Part shown: positions 57,656 to 64,000 of the stretch, piece by piece
How the letters are laid out: each line of letters begins with the position of its first letter
Position numbering within the stretch: position 1 is the first letter of the stretch
Source of the DNA: Lepus europaeus
Lineage: Eukaryota > Chordata > Mammalia > Lagomorpha > Leporidae
DNA: 64,000 nt
Assembly: GCF_033115175.1 (NCBI RefSeq)
Contig: NC_084834.1
Location: 7,847,294 to 7,911,293 of the forward strand
Direction: 5' to 3'
Made by a program: the position numbers and the translations under genes
Notes under the pieces: model-generated
What the model was told of the DNA's origin: nothing
Databases searched by the model: none
The model's input: the letters and a program-made list of their open reading frames with translations, nothing else

Positions 57656-58334
57656 GAACTAGGTGGAAGAAGCTGAAGAAGGAAGATGAAGAAGTGGAAA
57701 GACTAAGATTTTCAGGGCGTCCACCAGAAACAACCAGGAAAATCGCAGGCAGTACAATGCATAAAGAACACAGTGAAGACATATAACCAGCAGCCTCTGA
57801 CCTTTACCCAGAGGCCAGGAAAGCTGGAAATGAGAGGCACGTGAAGCTTCAAATGGAACTGGGCACAAAACATGAGATCCACCCTGCCAGGCTAGAGAAG
57901 ACAGAGACGCGCCCTGAGGCTTCATCAGATGGGTCTTAGAGGACAAGCAGCAAAGCTGAATAGAGAAGACGGCGAGTGGGGCTCGCCGAGCCAGGACAGT
58001 GCGTCCTGGAGCAAGGGCAGAGCCCACTTCAAGCTGCGAGTGACCAACTGTGTCCACTATCACGGGAAGACCCAGTTAGGTGGGGGCTGCCTGTCAATCT
58101 GACACCAGCTGTGTGTGTTCATATCGTTTATCCCCAAAATGGTGTCTTCCAGGTAATTTCTAAATAACCAAAAAACCCTGGGATGTGTTTACTTCTTAGA
58201 CAGAAATTTCTTGAACTGGGGGAAAGGGGAGAACAGTTATACAGTATTATCAAAACTAAGGGGCAGAAATGAAAAACGTACACATTGTCTGACAATATGA
58301 ATATGTCCATCTTTCAGACTCACTTTGGTCATTT
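57656..58334. other. Unassigned intronic sequence
   Basis: A 134-codon minus-strand frame (57659-58063) has no recognisable domain. No repeat family identified. Confidence 0.35.
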
Positions 58335-58965
58335 AAAAAAAGTGTTTATTTATTTATTTATTGGGAGAGAGATGGAGAGTATTTCCATTTGTTGGTTTAG
58401 TCCCCCAATGCCCACAACAACCCAGGTGGGGCCAGGGCTGAAGTTGGGAGCTGGAAGCTCAATCCAGGTCTCCCATGTGGGTGGCAGGAGCCCAATTACT
58501 TGAGCCACCACTGCTGCCTCCCAGGGTCCGCATTAGCAGGAAGCTGGTGTCAGGAGCCAGGACTGGGAGTCTAACGCACGCACTCCAATGTGGGGTGCAG
58601 GTGTCCTTAACTGTGTCTTTTTTTTTTTTTTTCTTTTGACAGGTAGAGTGGACAGTGAGAGAGACAGACAGAGAGAAAGGTCTTCCTGTGCCGTTGGTTC
58701 ACCCTCCAATGGCGCACCATGCTGATCCGAAGCCAGGAGCCAGGTGCGGGTACAGGACCCAAGCACTTGGGCCATCCTCCACTGCCTTCCCGGGCCACAG
58801 CAGAGAGCTGGCTTGGAAGAGGGGCAACCGGGATAGAATCCGGCGCCCTGACCAGGACTAGAACCTGGTGTGCTGGCGCCGCAAGGCGGAGGATTAGCCT
58901 ATTGAGCCGTGGCGCCAGCCCTTAACTGTGTCTTAACCAGAAGGCTAAATGCCCACCCCAACCTT
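58335..58965 (-). mobile_element. C-SINE, ancient copy split by a nested SINE
   Basis: Pieces 58335-58619 and 58935-58965, ending AAATGCCCACCCC. Confidence 0.7.
58620..58919 (-). mobile_element. C-SINE, young-type, nested
   Basis: Perfect TSD CCTTAACTGTGTCTT at 58605-58619 and 58920-58934. Lacks about 30 bp in the body. Confidence 0.95.
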
Positions 58966-58993
58966 TGCAGTTTTTAAAATAAATTAGCTTGAG

Positions 58994-59329
58994 AGCTGGC
59001 ACTGTGGCACAGCAGGTTAAAGCTCCAGCCTGCAGTGCTGGCATCCCATATGGGCGCCAGTTCAAATCCTGGCTACTCCACTTCCAATCTAGCTCTCTGC
59101 TATGGCCTGGAAAAGCAGAAGATGAGCCAAAACCTTGGGCCCCTGCACCCTCGTGGGATATCTGGAAAAAGCTCCTGGCTCCTGGCTTCACATCAGCTCA
59201 GCTCTGGCTGTTGCAGTCATGTGGGGAGTGAAACAGTGGATGGAAGACCTCTCTCTCTCTCTCTCTCTGCCTCTACTTCTCTCTGTAACTCTTTTAAATA
59301 AATAAAATAAATCTTTAAAATAAATAAAT
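58994..59329 (+). mobile_element. C-SINE, older-type
   Basis: Flanks AAATTAGCTTG (58981-58991) and AAATTCGCTTG (59330-59340) differ at one base. Confidence 0.9.
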
Positions 59330-59340
59330 AAATTCGCTTG

Positions 59341-59587
59341 GATGCATTCAGCAGCTTTTAGATCAGGTCTAACAACACCACCAAGGCCAACCACATGGAA
59401 AAAGAATCTTCCACTTGTGAAAACCCTAAGCCAAGCAGAGCGAGTGTGCTACAACTTCAGAAGACCACGGCCACAGGCGATTTGTTCATTGTGTGTTCTT
59501 TGATCCCACACGGAAGCTCTCAAACTTTGGGGCTGCTGAAAGGCTGGTAACTGTGGCAGGAATGGATTCCTCTGCTGCTGCTTCTTT
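59341..59587. other. Unassigned intronic sequence
   Basis: No feature recognised. Confidence 0.35.
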
Positions 59588-59790
59588 CTTTCGAACATTT
59601 ATGTATTTATCTGAAGACAGGAGGAGAGACAAGGAGAGATCTTCCAACCACTGGTTCACTCCTCAAATGGCTCTAATAGCTGGGGTAAGTCAGGCAAAAG
59701 CCAGGAGCCAGGAACTGTATCCCAGTCTCCCACATGGGTGGCAGGGGCCCAAGTACTTGGGTCATCATCTGCTGGTCCCTGCTTAGTTTT
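59588..59790 (-). mobile_element. C-SINE, ancient copy, head missing
   Basis: Tail ATTTATGTATTTATCTG and body to CATCATCTGCTGGTCCC. Confidence 0.6.
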
Positions 59791-59905
59791 AAATGAATGG
59801 AGAGGTAATGAGATTTAGTATTCTGAAACTAAATTTTATTTTCTGTTTTTCCATGTACAGACAAATGAATGCTCAACAAGAGGAATTTGTTCAGGAATCC
59901 CAGAT

Positions 59906-60125
59906 GTCCCATTTCCAATCCAGCTCCCTGCTAATGCTCCTGGGAAAGCAGAAGATATCCCAAGTCCTTGGATCCCTGTACCTACATGGGAGACCCAGGT
60001 GGAGTTCCAGGCTCCTGGCTTCAGCCTGGCCCATCTTTGGTCATTGTGGCCATCTGGGGAATGAACTAGCAGATGGAAAATCTCTCTCTGTAACTCTGCC
60101 TTTCAAATAAATAAATCCTTAAAAA
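59906..60125 (+). mobile_element. C-SINE, 5'-truncated
   Basis: Starts in the body (CATTTCCAATCCAGCTCCCT) and keeps the tail CAAATAAATAAATCC. Confidence 0.8.
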
Positions 60126-60180
60126 AGTGGTAAGACTGACACTGGGAAGGTAGAAGAAAAGTACTTACATTAAACCTTCT

Positions 60181-60198
60181 AAAGAAATGCTGTATTTG
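60181..60198. repeat. TSD of the truncated L1, left copy
   Basis: AAAGAAATGCTGTATTTG. Identical to 61277-61294. Confidence 0.95.
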
Positions 60199-61276
60199 GA
60201 GTCGAAGGATGCCCAGGTCAGAGCCACAGATCTTATTGACTCTAAGCTGAAAAGCCCTTCACTCAGCCCAACTTCCAAAGTGACCACTGCAGCTGAGGGT
60301 ACGGTCAAGTAGGGTCAGCAACATTGCAGGCAGAACTGTAAATTTCTTGTTAGAGATGCCCCCTGCCTTTACCTGGCCAGCTCTCCTCCCAGGCCAGCCA
60401 AGTAATGAAAGTCAACAGAGTGCCTTCCCCTAGGAGGTTCACACCTCCCTTAGGATATACCCCATGTGAAGAGATAGATAGGTCTGGGACTCTTAACTTA
60501 CAAGGCCTAAAGCCCACCAGATTATTATCAAGCCCCTTCCATCAGGTTCTATTTGCCTCTCAATCAGAAAACTTAATTGTACCTTAACAGCACCTTTCTT
60601 AGCTCCTCTAATAATGACTCTGTCCTTTGTTCTAGACCCTGTCTAGCGTACTTGGGCCTCATTCCTTTGTAATCATAACCTCTACCACCAATGGCTCTAC
60701 TCCCAACCTGTGTGTACTGATGGTCCTCTTCCCCACTTAATGCTGTGTAATTGTTCAAACCTGGTAAATGCCACTCTTAGGATCATTGGTTACTATCCTC
60801 ACCCTGTCTTTTATGACCTTGTCTAAATATGATCAGAGTCGGCAAACTTGGAAGGCTTCCATAGCCTTGGCAACTCATGACGACAGCCTAGGGTGGTTAC
60901 TGGCGCCATAAACTACAGTGTCAATTTGTTGGGTCAACAACAGGAGCCACTGTGCACTTGCTCCTCATGTGGGATCTCTGTCCTTAATGTGCTGTACATT
61001 TTGATTTAATGCTGTAACCAGTACTTAAACAGTATGTTTCACTTTGTGTTTCTATGTGGGTGCAAACTGTTGAAATCTTTATACTAAATTGATCTTCTGT
61101 ATATAAAGAGAATTGAAAATGTATCTTGATGCAAATGGAAGGGGAGAGGGAACGAGAGAGGGGAAGGTTGCAGGTGGGAGGGAAGTTATGGGAGGGGGAA
61201 GCCATTGTAATCCATAAGCTGTACACTGGAAATTTATATTCATTAAATAAAAGTTAAAAAGAAAAAAGAAAAAAAA
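60199..61276 (+). mobile_element. 5'-truncated L1, 3' UTR only
   Basis: 1.08 kb of L1 3' UTR ending in the G-rich tract (61138-61200), ATTAAATAAAAGTT and an interrupted poly-A. The perfect 18-bp TSD shows it is a complete insertion that lost its 5' part on integration. 60780-61276 is homologous to the complement of the full-length L1 3' UTR at about 16610-17300. The first 580 bp differ more, suggesting another subfamily. Confidence 0.93.
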
Positions 61277-61294
61277 AAAGAAATGCTGTATTTG
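61277..61294. repeat. TSD of the truncated L1, right copy
   Basis: Pairs with 60181-60198. Confidence 0.95.
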
Positions 61295-61637
61295 TATAAA
61301 CCCTGTATCACATAAGTTTATAATAATTACAAACCTTCCTTATACAAATTATCTTTCATTTATTTTGCAAATCTGACTTATGAATTATCAGATATTCTTA
61401 AAGTAGGGAGACTATCAATTTGAGATTTAAAAAGACAATTTTGAATGGTGAATTTCATTCATATAAAACATTTAAAAATTAATGTAAATGAATATGAAAT
61501 ATGTTTCTATGTCTTTAACTATAGACCAAAACAATATTTTTTAACTTAGGGAGACAATGGACTAAATAAACGCTGTATCCTAATGAAGAAATTCTATCTT
61601 TTTGTTCAAATTTAGGTGTCATGTAACTAATGCAAGA
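61295..61637. other. Unassigned AT-rich intronic sequence
   Basis: No feature recognised. Confidence 0.35.
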
Positions 61638-61770
61638 TGCTTAAAAAAGCTCATGGGAAAAATGGATTAAAAATAAGTTCATTTTAGTGCAAAGAATTTT
61701 AGAAACCCATGTGTACAGTCTTTAATATTCTTTTTTTCATAATAGACATTTTCCATGGACTTTCTGAAGC
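61638..61770. mobile_element. Mariner-like MITE
   Basis: Left end GCTTAAAAAAGCTCATGGGA and the complement of the right end GCTTCAGAAAGTCCATGGAA form a terminal inverted repeat. Best-preserved copy of this family in the window. Confidence 0.6.
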
Positions 61771-61820
61771 AGCATTGTATATTTGTGCCCAACTGTAAAA
61801 CTGAGTTCTTCTGATGACTC

Positions 61821-62155
61821 TTTTTTTTTTTTTTTTTAAGATTTTATTTTATTCAACAGGTAGTTACAGATAGAGAGGGAGAGACCAATGGAGAAAGAGA
61901 ATTTTCCACCTGCTGGTTCACTCCCCAAATGGCCACAACAGCTGGAGCTGGGCTGTTCTGAAGCCAGGAGCCAAGAGCTTCTTCCTGGTCTCCCACATGG
62001 ATACAGAGGCCCAAACATTTGAGCCATCCTTCATTGCTTTCCCAGACCATTAACATCAAGCCGGATCAGAAGTGGAGCAGCCAGGACTCACCAGCACCCA
62101 CAAGGGATGCTGGTGCCGCAGGTGGTGGTTTTACCCGCTACACCACAGCACTGCC
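61821..62155 (-). mobile_element. C-SINE, older-type
   Basis: Full length, tail AAGATTTTATTTTATTC, head CACAGCACTGCC. Confidence 0.85.
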
Positions 62156-62351
62156 ATGAGAATTCTTATAGCATCTGCTTTCTCTATCTCCCTTCAGATG
62201 GGCTCAGGTTGGGTTTTGTTGCTGTTTTTAAATATTATCTGTATTATTTAAAGCATAATTAATTTTAAAATGCTATAGAAAATCCTTTGAAACTAATGGA
62301 GTAAATCCTAGAGAAATAAATCTTAGACTACATTTTTATAATGTGCATTTA
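62156..62351. other. Unassigned intronic sequence
   Basis: No feature recognised. Confidence 0.35.
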
Positions 62352-62660
62352 AAAAAAAATTATTTACTTATTTTCATTTGAAAGAGAGAGAGAGACAGAT
62401 AGAAATCTTCCACCTATGGGTTCACTCCCCAAATGGCCCAGGGTTGGGCCAGGACAAAGCAGGGAACAGGAAACTCCATCCAGGCCTCCCATGTGGATGG
62501 CAGGGACCCAAGTGCTTGGGCCATCACTTGCTGCCACCCAGACTGCTCATTTGCAGGAAGCTGGAACTGGAAGCAGAGCCAGCAGTTGAAGCCAGGCACT
62601 CTGATAGGGGATACAGGCATCCCAAATGGCACCTCAACTGCTAAGCCGAATGCCCCGCCT
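62352..62660 (-). mobile_element. C-SINE, ancient diverged copy
   Basis: GGGTTCACTCCCCAAATGGC and GCCGAATGCCCCGCC remain. Confidence 0.65.
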
Positions 62661-63159
62661 CATTTTACCAATGTTAATTCCCTGCACTTCCATGACACTG
62701 TCACCTCCTTCCATGTCACAGAGCCTTAGGAGGTATCACAGAAAATAGTTTTTCCAGTGTATCCACCTAAAACTTTACTGACGGCTGCATCTCTTGGCAG
62801 TAAACTTAAGCTGGGCAAATACCAAAAAGTAAGATGCTAACTCACTGATATGCTTAGCTCTAAACTACGACGCCCAGTTTCAGCACTGAACAGACGTTAC
62901 ACATTACACAATGGAACTGATTCAATCAATAGGATTCAATGTTCACTCATGACACATGGATCACTTTATTGATACACTGAGCCATTCTCGACATACTGAA
63001 AAATTAGCCTTATGTTAAAAGTAGTCGTATTCCACTCAATGAGGTTATTTGGGTGGTATGCATCCTTTAGAGTGAAGGGTAAATGTAATCTTGTGCCTAA
63101 CTGTGCTAATTACTTTCTGACAAATACAGACACATTGTAAGATGAGTAAGAATATGACA
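62661..63159. other. Unassigned intronic sequence
   Basis: Checked for TMEM192 exon matches. None found, and no repeat recognised. Confidence 0.4.
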
Positions 63160-63467
63160 TCCAGGGGAGGAGTCTGACCTGGCCATTAAGACACCTGCAT
63201 CCCATAGTGCGTAGGTTCAAGATCTGGTTCTGCTACATATTCCATCTTCCTGCTAATGCAGATCCTGGAAGCAGTGGTGATGGTTCAAGTAGCTGGACCC
63301 CTGCCACCCATCTGGGAGACCTGCACTGAGTGCCTGGTTCCTAGCTTCAGCCTACTCCAGCCCTGACTGTTGTGGCATTTTGGGAGTGAACCAGTAGATG
63401 GTCTCTTTGTCTTTCTCTCTCATCTCTCTCCCTAAAAATAAATAAGTAAATAAATGAATAATTTTTT
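63160..63467 (+). mobile_element. C-SINE, ancient diverged copy
   Basis: Tail of AAATAAATAAGTAAATAAAT type was the target of the next insertion. Confidence 0.7.
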
Positions 63468-63793
63468 TTTTTTTTGACAGGCAGAGTGGATAGTGAGGGA
63501 GAGAGACAGAGAGAAAGGTCTTCCTTTTTGCCATTTGTTCACCCTCCAATGGCCACTGCGGCCGGCGCATCGTGCTGATCCGAAGCCAGGAGCCAGGTGC
63601 TTCTCCTGGTCTCCCATGCGGGTGCAGGGCCTAAGCACTTGGGCCATTCTCCACTGCCTTCCCGGGCCATAGCAGAGAGCTGGCCTGGAAGAGGGGCCAC
63701 CGGGACAGAATCCGGCGCCCCAACCGGGACTAGAACCTGGTGTGCCGGCGCCACAAGGCGGAGGATTAGCCTGTTAAGCCATGGTGCCGGCCC
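63468..63793 (-). mobile_element. C-SINE, young-type, nested
   Basis: Perfect 19-bp TSD AATAAATGAATAATTTTTT at 63449-63467 and 63794-63812. Confidence 0.95.
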
Positions 63794-64000
63794 AATAAAT
63801 GAATAATTTTTTAAAAAGAACGTGACATCATTTACATTTACAAACTTGTCATTCTATTTCTAGTATAAATACCTTTCCCCTCTGGACTCAAGAGAGACAC
63901 ACACAACGTTCAGTTCATGAAACACCAAGCTAACGCCCACATGACTTCTTTGATAATCAGAGAAATGATTTCTTTCAAAATAAATAATATTTAGTGTCAC

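Larger units (their letters stand above)
55049..64000 (-). other. TMEM192: TMEM192 upstream intron, incomplete
   Basis: I found no match to the earlier membrane-span exons up to the window edge, so this whole stretch is probably one intron or part of it. 55049-55678 and 63813-64000 contain nothing I recognise. Confidence 0.6.

Noticed and set aside
57659-58063. 134-codon minus-strand frame in the TMEM192 intron
   Set aside because: It does not match TMEM192 or any family I know and has no splice context. Left as unassigned.
59493-59786. 97-codon plus-strand frame
   Set aside because: Its second half is a C-SINE and the first half shows no domain.
59341-64000. Earlier TMEM192 exons
   Set aside because: I searched the non-repeat intervals for the membrane-span coding sequence on the minus strand and found no match with splice sites.

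Overview
The window is mammalian nuclear DNA, almost certainly from a rabbit or close lagomorph. About seventy pieces of one tRNA-derived SINE, the rabbit C-SINE, cover roughly a third of it by my own tally. Its head carries pol III box A and box B motifs, followed by a conserved body, a CT-rich stretch and an A-rich tail. In the entries, 'young-type' means a GC-rich head and plain poly-A tail, and 'older-type' means an AAATAAATAAATC-like tail or more divergence. TSD means target-site duplication. There are no bacterial-style operons, CRISPR arrays or complete RNA genes.

Two host genes are recognisable. TRIM75, on the plus strand at 26421-27830, is one intact 469-codon RING/B-box/coiled-coil/PRY-SPRY reading frame. 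TMEM192, on the minus strand, is represented by its last two coding exons (54946-55048 and 51507-51645) and a putative 3' UTR down to about 50540. Its earlier exons were not found and should lie beyond the right edge. The genes are tail to tail, about 23 kb apart, which agrees with my memory of the TRIM60-TRIM75-TMEM192 neighbourhood on human chromosome 4q. An orphan CpG island at about 12.6-13.8 kb carries a consensus splice donor and may hold a non-coding first exon of TRIM75 or another transcript.

Layout: 1-12 kb is a dense C-SINE field with old DNA-transposon, mariner-like and ancient repeat pieces. 12.5-13.85 kb is the CpG island. 14.2-24.66 kb is an old minus-strand L1 split by two SINEs and by a 7.3 kb full-length L1 (about 16.57-23.89 kb, minus strand). 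That L1 has a complete ORF1, an ORF2 with one internal stop, a GC-rich repeated 5' UTR and matching TSDs. 25.2-29.6 kb is the TRIM75 locus. 29.6-50 kb is SINE-rich intergenic DNA with old L1, L2-like, LTR and mariner-like remnants. 50.5-64 kb is the 3' part of TMEM192, whose introns hold SINEs, an MLT1-type LTR, a MIR and a 5'-truncated L1 with an 18-bp TSD.

I saw no convincing new multi-gene system. The observations most worth checking are: the substitution in rabbit TMEM192 of the C-terminal cysteine that I recall as the human dimer cysteine; the orphan CpG island and the splice acceptor 4 nt before the TRIM75 start codon; the single stop in an otherwise well-preserved L1 ORF2; a perfect 67-bp duplication 880 bp apart; and three fold-back C-SINE composites.
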